A DNA stretch of 57,700 nucleotides from an uncultured Clostridia bacterium (GTDB taxonomy: Bacteria; Bacillota; Clostridia; Oscillospirales; Acutalibacteraceae), in assembly GCA_927362715.1 (NCBI GenBank), contig CAKMIX010000017.1, forward strand, positions 1-57,700. The letters are read 5' to 3'. The notes under the pieces were generated by a model. That model saw only the letters and a program-made list of their open reading frames with translations. It had not been told where the DNA came from and made no database searches. A program made the position numbers and the translations under genes. Shown here piece by piece: positions 24,945 through 33,158 of the stretch (position 1 is the stretch's first letter; each line of letters starts with the position of its first letter).

Positions 24945-25616
24945 TTAAAGCTCGCGCGCATCGTAAAGCGTAAAATGATTCTTACGGAAGGTCAAAACGC
25001 CCTCGCCGCGCAGCCGGCCGAGCACGGCAGAGAGCGCGCTGCGGTCGGCGGCAAGATACTCCGCCAGCTGCCGGCGGTCAAAGGGGATCGTAAAGCTGCG
25101 GCTGCCCGTTTGCGCCGAGACCTCAAACAGATAGGACAACACCTTTTCGCGTAAGGTGCGTTTGGAGATGTGCGCGATGCGCCCGGTCAAAAAAATGTTT
25201 TTGCGCGCGAGCATCTCGGTAAGGTTGGCACTCACGTGTGCGCAAAGCAGTGCAAATCCCGGCGACGGGGCACGCAGGCGGGCAAAGGAAAGCCAAAGCA
25301 CCTGCGCTTTTTCGGCGGCGCGCACCTGCACGGTAGAATGCCGCCCGGTGCAGGCAAAGGACTCCGCAAACAGCTCCCCCGCCGAAAGCCCGGCGAGCAG
25401 CACCGCGTTGCCGTGGTAATCCTCCTGCGAAATTTCGAGCCGCCCTGAAAGCACTATGCCGAGCGCGCGGACCGCATCGCCGACATGCAATACGATCTCA
25501 CCGCGCGCAAAGACCTGCACGCGCGCATCCAGCGCCCGCGGCAAGGCTTCAAGCTGTTCTGTTCCGAGGCCCGCAAGTAGCGGGGCCGTTTCCAAAAGCG
25601 GTAAAAATTTTTGCAT
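24945..25616 (-). CDS. Crp/Fnr family transcriptional regulator
   Basis: A 223-residue regulator with an N-terminal cyclic-nucleotide-binding-like domain (VFARGEIVLHVGDAVRALGIVLSG, GELFAESFACTG) and a C-terminal winged helix whose recognition part is FDRRQLAEYLAADRSALSAVLGRL. The domain has no evident four-cysteine Fnr cluster, so the effector is unknown. GGAG precedes the ATG at 25616. It is divergent from a ferredoxin-type gene and the shared region holds a perfect palindrome, pointing to autoregulation and control of the neighbour. Confidence 0.88.
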   Translation of the reverse strand: MQKFLPLLETAPLLAGLGTEQLEALPRALDARVQVFARGEIVLHVGDAVRALGIVLSGRLEISQEDYHGNAVLLAGLSAGELFAESFACTGRHSTVQVRAAEKAQVLWLSFARLRAPSPGFALLCAHVSANLTEMLARKNIFLTGRIAHISKRTLREKVLSYLFEVSAQTGSRSFTIPFDRRQLAEYLAADRSALSAVLGRLRGEGVLTFRKNHFTLYDAREL

Positions 25617-25631
25617 CTTTTTCTCCGTTCC

Positions 25632-25689
25632 GTTGTAATTACAACCGAATTCTTGGCTAAATTGTACTATGCTATACGCGTTCGGTCAA
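25632..25689. promoter_or_regulatory. Divergent Crp/Fnr-ferredoxin control region with perfect palindrome
   Basis: GTTGTAATTACAAC (25632-25645) is a 14-bp perfect palindrome. The regulator's minus-strand promoter is TTGACC (complement of 25684-25689), 17 bp, TACAAT (complement of 25661-25666). The palindrome then falls just downstream of its start point, a repressing position. On the plus strand a -10-like TATACG (25673-25678) lacks a good -35 and places the palindrome about 45 bases upstream of the start, an activating position. Confidence 0.6.
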
Positions 25690-25718
25690 CCCGATTTTGA
25701 AAACAACGGAGGAAAATC

Positions 25719-26435
25719 ATGATTCGCAAGATCATTCAAATCAACGAAGAAAAATGCAACGGCTGCGGGCTTTGTGCCGAAGCCTGCCACGAAGGCGCCA
25801 TCGGCATGGTAAACGGCAAGGCAAAGCTTTTGCGCGAGGACTACTGCGACGGCTTGGGCGACTGCCTGCCCGCCTGCCCGACGGGGGCGATCACCTTTAC
25901 CGAGCGCGAGGCGCCCGCCTACGACGCTAAAGCCGTAAAAGCGGCGCAGCAGGAAAAGGAAAAAACGGAATTGCCCTGCGGCTGCCCCGGCTCGCGCGCC
26001 GCATCAATCAAACGCCCGCAAACCGTACCGGCGGCACCGTCCGCTTCGCCGGCAGTATCCGGCGTCAGCCGCCTTGCGCAGTGGCCTGTGCAGATCAAGC
26101 TCGTGCCCGTAAACGCGCCTTACTTCGACGGCGCGCACCTGCTTATAGCGGCGGACTGCACGGCATACGCCTGCGGCGATTTTCACGACCGCTTCATCGC
26201 GGGGCGCGTGACGCTCATCGGCTGCCCGAAGTTAGATATGGTCGACTACACAGATAAGCTGACGGAGATCCTCGCACTCCACGAGATCAAGAGCATCACC
26301 GTGGCGCGCATGGAAGTCCCCTGCTGCGGCGGGATCGTGCAGGCGGTCAAAAACGCCTTGCAAAAAAGCGGCAAGCTGATCCCGTGGAAGGTCTGCACCG
26401 TCACGACCGACGGCCGAGTTCTGGAGAATGCATAA
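25719..26435 (+). CDS. Two-cluster ferredoxin-like iron-sulfur protein
   Basis: A 238-residue protein. Residues 1-60 form a bacterial ferredoxin domain with CNGCGLCAEAC (C13, C16, C19, C23) and a second, variant cluster motif CDGLGDCLPACP (C43, C49, C53). A Ala/Pro/Ser-rich linker with CGCPGSR follows, then a ~120-residue C-terminal domain with TAYACGDFHDRF, LIGCPKLD and VPCCGGI, rich in cysteines. This arrangement is seen in clostridial proteins found next to Crp/Fnr regulators. Its electron partner is unknown. GGAGGA precedes the ATG at 25719. Confidence 0.83.
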   Translation: MIRKIIQINEEKCNGCGLCAEACHEGAIGMVNGKAKLLREDYCDGLGDCLPACPTGAITFTEREAPAYDAKAVKAAQQEKEKTELPCGCPGSRAASIKRPQTVPAAPSASPAVSGVSRLAQWPVQIKLVPVNAPYFDGAHLLIAADCTAYACGDFHDRFIAGRVTLIGCPKLDMVDYTDKLTEILALHEIKSITVARMEVPCCGGIVQAVKNALQKSGKLIPWKVCTVTTDGRVLENA

Positions 26436-26450
26436 ACCCGATACAGCAAG

Positions 26451-26481
26451 CGCCCCGCCGAAATCGGCGGGGCGCGGTTTG
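26451..26481 (+). terminator. Intrinsic terminator of the ferredoxin-like gene
   Basis: An 11-bp GC-rich perfect stem (CGCCCCGCCGA / TCGGCGGGGCG) with a two-base loop, followed by GGTTTGTT. Confidence 0.75.
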
Positions 26482-26521
26482 TTATAGAAAGCGGGTTTTT
26501 TCCTATCCTATTACCAATGCG

Positions 26522-27637
26522 TCAAACATACACCATTTCGTTGAACGCATCCATGAACGTGGAGTTTGAGGGCGCCATCAGGTAATTGAGCACAAGCACA
26601 TCGGTGATCCCCTGCTCGCGCAAAAACTGCGGCAGGTTCATACCCTTTACGCCGTCCTGGCGCGGATCAAGCACATAGACCTCGCCGAAATTTTCCAAAA
26701 GGAACGGGGCGAAGGCGTTGCCGTAGGATTCCTTAATAAGCAGGATCTTCCGATCGCTCCCGCACGCGGAGGTCATTTTGATGAGCGGCTTGTCGCCTTG
26801 GATGAACGCCATATATTTGCTGGATTCATCTTTGATCGAGGTCGAGATGATGCGAAGCGTTTTCCCGTCGGTCATCGCGGGGGTCGAATAATACTGCCCG
26901 CTCGCCTCGACCGTCGGGTAAAACACCTCGACATAATCGGGGTTGTTTTTCAAATTCTCGCTGTGCGTATAGCGGTACATGCTGCCCACAAAATCGTCAA
27001 GCCTGCCGGTCTCATGCGCGGAAAGCGGCTTGCATTCGAGGTTCGCGCTTTCACAGAACGCCTCATACGCATAATAGGCGCCGCGCGCCGTCCAGTGGTG
27101 GTCGGTGCGGAAATAAATGTATTCATCCGTGTGCCGCGAAAGGTGGCTGTAGGCGTCCACCTTGACGATGTCGTCGGACATTGCGCCGTAAGCGATCTCA
27201 ACGCCGCGCGTCTGCGAATGCGAGCCCGTGCGGTATTCCTCCGGTCCGTAAAACGCGATGCGCGTAGGCGCGAGCAGGGAATACACATTGATTTCCGGCA
27301 CGCGCGATTTCAGCGCGTTGAGCGTTTCGCCGTATTCGGTCAGCCGCTTTTTCGCGACGGAATACATTTCCATAGCGGAATCGCTTGTAAGCACGATGTA
27401 ATTTTCCACCGTGTATTCGCCGACTTCCGGCGGTTCGGTGGGCGGTTCGGTCGTGGTTTCGGCCGGTTGCGTCTCGGCGTCGGCGGTTGCCGCTTCGGTT
27501 GCTTCGGTTGCGGGCGCGGTCTCAGCCGGCTGTTCGCCCGTGTACGCCGGCGCGAGCACAACGGCAAGCACCAGAACCACAACGGCGGCGACCACCTCCG
27601 CTGTGCCGAGGATTTTTCGAGAACGAGTCATTTGCAT
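26522..27637 (-). CDS. DHHW family exported protein (SGNH-like)
   Basis: A 371-residue membrane-anchored protein: one N-terminal helix (about 12-31), a Thr/Pro/Ala/Glu-rich linker (33-72), then a domain with the naming motif DHHW (179-182) inside FRTDHHWTARGAYYAY. Family members resemble AlgX/DltD-type SGNH proteins that move acyl groups onto cell-surface polymers, usually together with an MBOAT acyltransferase, which is absent here. Also visible are LLIKESYGNAFAPFL, holding a Ser-like nucleophile region, and LNYLMAPSN. It lies 20 bases downstream of a phosphoesterase gene in the same operon. Confidence 0.8.
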   Translation of the reverse strand: MQMTRSRKILGTAEVVAAVVVLVLAVVLAPAYTGEQPAETAPATEATEAATADAETQPAETTTEPPTEPPEVGEYTVENYIVLTSDSAMEMYSVAKKRLTEYGETLNALKSRVPEINVYSLLAPTRIAFYGPEEYRTGSHSQTRGVEIAYGAMSDDIVKVDAYSHLSRHTDEYIYFRTDHHWTARGAYYAYEAFCESANLECKPLSAHETGRLDDFVGSMYRYTHSENLKNNPDYVEVFYPTVEASGQYYSTPAMTDGKTLRIISTSIKDESSKYMAFIQGDKPLIKMTSACGSDRKILLIKESYGNAFAPFLLENFGEVYVLDPRQDGVKGMNLPQFLREQGITDVLVLNYLMAPSNSTFMDAFNEMVYV

Positions 27638-27657
27638 AATGAAGTCTGCCTTTGTCT

Positions 27658-28347
27658 TTACACTTTTTCGCCCGTATCGGCGCGGAGGATATTTTTGAAC
27701 ACGGCAATGTGCGCAGAGGAGATGTATTTATCCATATGCATACTGCCGAAATACCATTTGTCGAACGTGCACGAGTCGGAAAGCTCCTCAAAATAAGCGT
27801 TGAGCGCCGTTACACGCAGGGAGTCGTAATCCTTGAGCTGCAAAAAGCCCTTGATGCGCAGCGGCGGTTCGTGCGTAACGACGATGTCCACATGATAATT
27901 TTCCTTTTCGAGTGCGTGCGCGCCCTCCAAAAGCTCCTCGCGCGTGGGGATCTCCTCGCGCGACCAGGTATCGCCCTCGGAGCGGATATCGATGTCGGGG
28001 CTCTCGCCCCCGCCCATGGTGAACACCGAAAGCCCGTCGATATGATAGACCTGCCCGCGCAGCAGATGGTAGAGGTTGCCGTAGATCCGGTGCACCTTGC
28101 CGCCGTTCCACTCGCTTACCTCGTAATTGTTCAAAAGAGAAAAATTTTCATGCGTGCCGTCGATGAAGCAGATATTGTATTTCCGTTTGCCGAGCTGTTC
28201 GCGCAGCTTTTGCTCTTTTTTGCTGTCATCCCACAAGAAGCCGAAATCGCCGCAGACGATCAGCGTGTCGCCCGCTTTCAGCGCGCGCAGCTTCGAAGGC
28301 GAAAGGCGGTCGGCCTCGCCGTGGGTGTCGCCGGTGACATATATCAA
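27658..28347 (-). CDS. Calcineurin-like metallophosphoesterase
   Basis: A 229-residue cytoplasmic protein with metallophosphoesterase motifs: GDTHGE (D7, H9), VCGDFGFLWD, DGTHENF in place of the usual GNHE, and VVTHEPP. It ends with a GSMHMD-type His motif. The start is TTG at 28347 after GGATGTG. Substrate not known; small phosphodiesters or phosphoproteins are typical of the superfamily. It is the first gene of a two-gene operon with the DHHW gene. Confidence 0.8.
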   Translation of the reverse strand: MIYVTGDTHGEADRLSPSKLRALKAGDTLIVCGDFGFLWDDSKKEQKLREQLGKRKYNICFIDGTHENFSLLNNYEVSEWNGGKVHRIYGNLYHLLRGQVYHIDGLSVFTMGGGESPDIDIRSEGDTWSREEIPTREELLEGAHALEKENYHVDIVVTHEPPLRIKGFLQLKDYDSLRVTALNAYFEELSDSCTFDKWYFGSMHMDKYISSAHIAVFKNILRADTGEKV

Positions 28348-28391
28348 AATGGTTCACATCCTTTGATTTGGGTTGCCAAGGCCTTAAAACT

Positions 28392-28420
28392 TTGATATAC
28401 TGTTTAATATGCAATTTAAT
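28392..28420 (+). promoter_or_regulatory. Promoter of the D,D-carboxypeptidase gene
   Basis: TTGATA (28392-28397), 17 bp and TTTAAT (28415-28420), 43 bases before the TTG start. Confidence 0.6.
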
Positions 28421-28462
28421 ATTTTACACGTTTTGCGAGTTCTTTTCAAGAGGTGAAACGCT

Positions 28463-29821
28463 TTGAAGCGTGCTTTTTCTTTTTTCCTTGCGGTCATACT
28501 TCTGATTTGCGCCTGCATTTTGCCCGGCTCTGCCGCCTTTAACGCATCCTTAGACACTATGGGCATCAGCGCGGACATCGTGCTGCTTCTGAATTTGGAC
28601 AGCAACACGGTGATCTTTGACAAAAATGCGGACAAGGTTACCGCGCCCGCTTCGCTTACAAAAATTACCACCGCCATTCTCACGATCGAAAACTGTCAGG
28701 ACCTCGACGCCGTCGTGACCGTCAAGCAGTCGTCCATTGACGCCATCGCGGGTACGAACAGCTCCACGGCGGGGCTGCTTGCAGGCGAAGAACTGACGGT
28801 GCGCCAGCTTTTATACTGTCTTTTGGTGCGCAGCGCCAACGAGGCGGCGGTCATTTTGGCGGATTACATCGGCGGCGGCTCTGTGCCCGCCTTTGTGCAG
28901 ATGATGAATGATTTTGCCGCTTCTCTGGGCTGCACGAACACGCATTTCGTCAATCCGCACGGCTTAGACGCCGAAGGGCACTACTCCACCGCGCGCGACC
29001 TGGCTTTGATCACACAGCACGCGCTTGAGCTGCCGCTGTTTTCGGAGATCGTCAACACCGTCAGCTACACCCTGCCCGCCACAAATAAAAGCGAAGAACG
29101 CAATCTGCTTTCGACAAACTGGCTGATCAACCCGAATTTTAAAACCTATTACTGCGAATATGCCTCGGGCGTCAAGACCGGCTCGACCTCGGGCGCCGGA
29201 CGGTGTGTCATTTCCACGGCGAGCAAAGACGGCTACAACTATCTTGCAGTTGTTATGAACGCCCCGTATGAGGATATCAACGGCGACGGCAATCCCGACA
29301 ACCGCGCATTTTTGGATTGTAAGACGCTCTTTGAATGGGCGTTTGACAATCTGCGCATGACGAAGGTCGCCGACACCACGCGCATTGTGACTGTAGTGGA
29401 TGTGCGCCTCTCCAACGACGCCGACCATGTACGCCTGGTACCCGAAACCGAGGTGACGGCACTCGTCCCCGTGGGCAACGACGAAAACAGCGTGCTCATC
29501 GAAGCGATCCCCGAGGAAACGCCGACTACGGTGGATGCACCGGTCAAAAAGGGAGATGTTTTGGGAAAAGCACGGATCCTGTACGCGGGCGATGAGATCG
29601 CAACGGTCAATCTGGTCGCCGCCGAGGATGTAGACGTGAGCATCTTCCTGTATCTCGGCAACGGGATCGTCAAACTGTTCCACTCCACCGTGTTCCTGAT
29701 CGTTTTTGCACTGGTCCTTTTGGTGCTCGCCGTCTATATCGGGCTGATCATACGGCACAATCGGCAGAAAAAGCGCCGAAGAGCCCCCAAGACCATAAAG
29801 AACTTCCGCAACTTAAAATGA
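28463..29821 (+). CDS. D-alanyl-D-alanine carboxypeptidase (DacF/PBP5 type)
   Basis: A 452-residue penicillin-binding protein that trims the terminal D-Ala from peptidoglycan stems outside the membrane. It has a signal peptide (1-25), the active-site SLTK (S64-K67), SAN (124-126) and KTG (238-240) motifs, a beta-rich C-terminal domain with VDAPVKKGDVLGKA, and a C-terminal membrane helix (about 412-433) followed by a basic tail. The start is TTG at 28463 behind AGAGGTG. Its stop lies within the Shine-Dalgarno of the next gene. DacF-type enzymes often act in sporulation, but a general role is equally possible. Confidence 0.92.
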   Translation: MKRAFSFFLAVILLICACILPGSAAFNASLDTMGISADIVLLLNLDSNTVIFDKNADKVTAPASLTKITTAILTIENCQDLDAVVTVKQSSIDAIAGTNSSTAGLLAGEELTVRQLLYCLLVRSANEAAVILADYIGGGSVPAFVQMMNDFAASLGCTNTHFVNPHGLDAEGHYSTARDLALITQHALELPLFSEIVNTVSYTLPATNKSEERNLLSTNWLINPNFKTYYCEYASGVKTGSTSGAGRCVISTASKDGYNYLAVVMNAPYEDINGDGNPDNRAFLDCKTLFEWAFDNLRMTKVADTTRIVTVVDVRLSNDADHVRLVPETEVTALVPVGNDENSVLIEAIPEETPTTVDAPVKKGDVLGKARILYAGDEIATVNLVAAEDVDVSIFLYLGNGIVKLFHSTVFLIVFALVLLVLAVYIGLIIRHNRQKKRRRAPKTIKNFRNLK

Positions 29822-29831
29822 GGTGAATGCT

Positions 29832-30314
29832 TTGGCAAAAGGACTGCCGAAAACCAACGCCATGCGTATCCTGGATCGGGAAAAGATCGCCTACCGCGTG
29901 CACACCTACGCGCACGACGGCGAGGCGGTAGACGGGATGCGTGTTGCCGCGCTTTTGGGCGTAGACGCCGCCCGAATTTTCAAAACACTCGTGACACGGG
30001 GCAAAAGCGGGCAGTGCTATGTGTTCGTGATCCCCGCCCCCGCGGAACTGGATCTGAAAGCTGCGGCGGCTTGTGTCGGCGAAAAGCATGTGGAAATGCT
30101 GCACGTCAAGGATCTGCTGCCCCTAACGGGCTATGTGCGCGGCGGGTGCAGCCCCATCGGGATGAAAAAAGCGTTCCCGACCGTCATCGACCGAACCGCG
30201 CAGGACTTTGAGACGATCATCGTCAGCGCGGGAAAGATCGGCGTGCAGGCAGAGCTTGCGCCGAACGACCTGCGGCATGCGGCGAACGCCGAGTTCGGCG
30301 ATATTACGCAATAG
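29832..30314 (+). CDS. ybaK: YbaK/EbsC family aminoacyl-tRNA deacylase
   Basis: A 160-residue YbaK-type protein that hydrolyses mischarged Cys-tRNA(Pro). It begins KGLPKTNAMRILDREKIAYR and has ARIFKTLVTRGKSG, FVIPAPAELDLKAAA and GGCSPIGMKKAFPTVID, all close to the family. GAGGTGA (29820-29826) overlaps the stop of the carboxypeptidase gene and favours TTG 29832; a GTG at 29823 lies inside that site. A terminator follows, so the two genes form one operon. Confidence 0.9.
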   Translation: MAKGLPKTNAMRILDREKIAYRVHTYAHDGEAVDGMRVAALLGVDAARIFKTLVTRGKSGQCYVFVIPAPAELDLKAAAACVGEKHVEMLHVKDLLPLTGYVRGGCSPIGMKKAFPTVIDRTAQDFETIIVSAGKIGVQAELAPNDLRHAANAEFGDITQ

Positions 30315-30351
30315 TTCCGGGCATCACTGCCCGCCGTCTTACGCTTGAAAA

Positions 30352-30390
30352 ACCGTCCCCGCAGGAGATCCTGCAGGGACGGTCATTTTT
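30352..30390 (+). terminator. Intrinsic terminator after ybaK
   Basis: A long hairpin: ACCGTCCC / GGGACGGT outside and GCAGG / CCTGC inside, followed by CATTTTTAT. Confidence 0.85.
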
Positions 30391-30426
30391 ATACTATCTT
30401 ATTTATACGCTGGGTTTCCGTTTCGA

Positions 30427-32691
30427 TCAGTTCACGCGCTGGCAGGACATCGGCTCGACGGTAATGGAGTTTACGGTAACCGCCTCGTCCGTATAGTTGA
30501 AATACAGGGTGGTGCTGTTGTTGTATTCCGTGCAGTACACACCGTCCTGCACCTCGTAGTGCGCCGTCATGCGCGCATCCTGCAAATCGCCGAGCGTCTG
30601 CGCCGCCGTCAGATAATTTGCGGCTGCGGTATTGATCTGCGATTCATAGTGGTAGACCGTGTCGATCGTCTCGTCGCCCGTTTTGGTATAATCCCAAGCG
30701 TAGCTCGGCATTGCGCCGTATTCCAGCGCCTTGAGGAACGCCGTTTCTCTGTTCTCGGCAAGATTGATCGGCTCGTGCGCATAGGCAACAAGTCCATGCA
30801 GCACCATTTGCACGAACGGGACGGACGTGTAGCCGTCGGTTTCGGGATATACGGCGGCACTTGGCAGATCCACGACAATGTCGGCATCGCGCAGCAGGTA
30901 GGCGTTGCCCGTATCGACCATCAGCGTTCTGCCGGCGGCAAGGGTCGCCGCCTGTTCCTGCATGAGCCCCGCGGCGACGGTGCGCGTATTGCCCGCGCTT
31001 GCGTAATCGGAATAGAGCGTGCTGCCCGCATCGTCTATACAGTAGCCGCTGAACGCGAGACTGTGGAAATCGTTGACGAATGCATCCACGTTTTCGCCGA
31101 TCTCGGTCTGCCGCAGCAAATAGCGCGTATGCTGCGCATCCCCCGCCACACCGGTAAACGGGTTGTTGACCGCCATAGACAGCGTATCGCCCGCAATGTT
31201 TTCGGCGGCATGTGCGGACTTTCTCGCACTGCGCCTGCCGAACGAAGCGATGTCCACATTCAGGTAAACCGAGAATTGCTGGGTCTGCGCATATTGCAGC
31301 AGTGCTTCCAGCTCCTTTTCACTGCCGAGCTTGCCGGAAAGATCGCTGCTTTTCAGCAGCCCCTGCGACGTTGCGCCGTCCAGCGCGCCGGACATGCGCA
31401 GCAAAACGTTATCCACGCTTTTTGCTTTGAGCAGACGCAGAAGCTCCTGCATCTGCATATAATCCGTCAGCGTTTCGCTGCGATTCGGGTTGTTTTTCGC
31501 CGCTGCACCGTACGCCGTTAAAAGCAAAGGCAGCGTTTCGGGGACTGAAGCCGCCTGCGAAGGCAAAACGCCGTTGCGGATGAGCACCTCGCGGCACGCC
31601 GCCGCCATACCGGAATAGCCGGCGTTGCGGTTGGACAAAAAGCGGTAGCAGATTCCAAGCTCGCCGGTGTAGGCATTGCCGGTATACAGCGTTTGATCGC
31701 CCTCGCCGCCGAGAAGCGCGGTATCCGTCACACAGAACGTTGCGCCGACGCGGTTATACAGCACGTCGCCTGCGGCACGGTGCGAGGTGATGCGGGAGAT
31801 CGCGTCCCCGCTTTCGATGATCGCAACAAAGGCGCTTTCCCCGCGCTTCATGCCGTAAACGGGCAGCAAAGCAGAGGTAAAGGCAATACTGCCGTCCGCC
31901 GTTTCGGCCTGTTCCCCGAGCGCGGCGTCCGCGCCGTAGGTCACAAAGGTCTTTTCGGTGTACGCATCCGACGACGTGCCCGCGATCGCTTCGGTCGCAC
32001 CGCTGCCGTCGGGCAGCAGCATATAATCCCCTTCGGCGGCGGAATCCGTCGCGCCGAACCAATCAAGCAGTGTCAGGCGCTCCAGCACAAAGCCGGTGCT
32101 TACCAATATATCGCTACAATGCACCGACACGCGCAGCGCACCGTCTTCCAGTGTAAACGCCACGGTAACAGACACATACGGCGCACCTGCGGGGACATCC
32201 GCAACATTGAGCGCCGCTGTTTCGGCGTCCAGCGCCATATTGTACGTTAATTCCATGCCGTTTTGCGTCGGCTGAAATGCAGAAGTGCCAAAAGCCGTCG
32301 CATTGTCCTGCGAATTGAGGGTATAGACCGTGCCGCCGTTCGATACCTCTGCCGTAACAACGGCGGACTGCACCTCGGCGCCGTCCGTCCGCGCGGCGGG
32401 GAGCGCCTGCCACATGGTGCCGGTATTCGTCTCGCGCACGGCGGCGGAATCCGTCGCACTGTCGTAATAGAGTTCCACAAGCCCTGAGCTTGTAACAAAA
32501 ACCAGGTTTTCGGAACTGGTATGGTGCGTTTCGGCGCCCGCGTACTGCGCGGTCTCGACGGTGCGCGTGCCGACGTTCCGTGTCTGCACGTCCGTACCCG
32601 CCCCGCAGCCGGAAAGCAGCAGAGTGAGCGCCGCAAGCAATGCGCCCGCGCGTAAGGCACCGCTGTGCTTAAGGGTGTTTGAGGGTAACAT
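30427..32691 (-). CDS. Large lipoprotein of DUF5696 type
   Basis: A 754-residue exported lipoprotein. The signal sequence ends in the lipobox LLSGC with C29. The body has segments I associate with DUF5696 proteins: YNMALDAET, a LLPDGSGA motif at about 225, VYGMKRGESAFVAIIESGD, and a later barrel-like part with LVDTGNAYLL. Related proteins often sit beside carbohydrate ABC transporters and may bind or process glycans, but no transporter is near. GGAG precedes the ATG at 32691, with a TATACT -10 (complement of 32728-32733) upstream. Function unknown. Confidence 0.72.
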   Translation of the reverse strand: MLPSNTLKHSGALRAGALLAALTLLLSGCGAGTDVQTRNVGTRTVETAQYAGAETHHTSSENLVFVTSSGLVELYYDSATDSAAVRETNTGTMWQALPAARTDGAEVQSAVVTAEVSNGGTVYTLNSQDNATAFGTSAFQPTQNGMELTYNMALDAETAALNVADVPAGAPYVSVTVAFTLEDGALRVSVHCSDILVSTGFVLERLTLLDWFGATDSAAEGDYMLLPDGSGATEAIAGTSSDAYTEKTFVTYGADAALGEQAETADGSIAFTSALLPVYGMKRGESAFVAIIESGDAISRITSHRAAGDVLYNRVGATFCVTDTALLGGEGDQTLYTGNAYTGELGICYRFLSNRNAGYSGMAAACREVLIRNGVLPSQAASVPETLPLLLTAYGAAAKNNPNRSETLTDYMQMQELLRLLKAKSVDNVLLRMSGALDGATSQGLLKSSDLSGKLGSEKELEALLQYAQTQQFSVYLNVDIASFGRRSARKSAHAAENIAGDTLSMAVNNPFTGVAGDAQHTRYLLRQTEIGENVDAFVNDFHSLAFSGYCIDDAGSTLYSDYASAGNTRTVAAGLMQEQAATLAAGRTLMVDTGNAYLLRDADIVVDLPSAAVYPETDGYTSVPFVQMVLHGLVAYAHEPINLAENRETAFLKALEYGAMPSYAWDYTKTGDETIDTVYHYESQINTAAANYLTAAQTLGDLQDARMTAHYEVQDGVYCTEYNNSTTLYFNYTDEAVTVNSITVEPMSCQRVN

Positions 32692-32818
32692 AGGCTTCTC
32701 CTATATTCGATGATTTTCTCAAGTTAAAGTATAGCATAATTTCCGAAAAATTGCTACCCCCTTGTGCGGCAGTCGAATCGCGCTTTTCTTTGCGTACCGG
32801 CGGCTGTGAAAATGGGGG

Positions 32819-32847
32819 TTGATTTTTCAAAAGCGTGCGGCTATAAT
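32819..32847 (+). promoter_or_regulatory. Promoter of the thrS T-box leader
   Basis: TTGATT (32819-32824), 17 bp and TATAAT (32842-32847). Transcription would begin near 32854. Confidence 0.7.
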
Positions 32848-32853
32848 ATAGTA

Positions 32854-33112
32854 TAATTTCTATACTGTAAATCGTTGACGGAGCCCGACGGCTTTCCCAC
32901 ACGCTTTTTCAGAGAGTCCGCGCCGCGGCTGCAAGCGCGGGCAAAGCGTAAAAGCCCGACACCTCTCCCGAGTGCGCGCTGTAAAGCTGCTGCCGTAAAG
33001 CGCGCCGTGCCGCCGCGTTAAGGCGTTCGAGCGGGCGCAATGCGCCAATTTGGGTGGAACCGTGGAATGTGAGCATTTCATCCCTTTTCGGGGTGAGATG
33101 CTTTTGTTTTTA
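32854..33112 (+). promoter_or_regulatory. T-box leader of thrS (threonine)
   Basis: The conserved T-box sequence TGGGTGGAACCGTGG is at 33051-33065. It is followed by an intrinsic terminator: GCATTTCATCCC (33073-33084) pairs with GGGGTGAGATGC (33090-33101), then T-rich DNA. Upstream lie the Stem I elements, with GAGAG near 32912 able to pair with CTCTC near 32964. ACA/ACC (32959-32963), both threonine codons, sit just before that closing strand and are the candidate specifier. Uncharged tRNA-Thr would favour the antiterminator and allow thrS expression. Confidence 0.88.
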
Positions 33113-33158
33113 TCCCAAAACGATTTTTATGTTTTCCGCATTTTAAGGAGGATGCATT

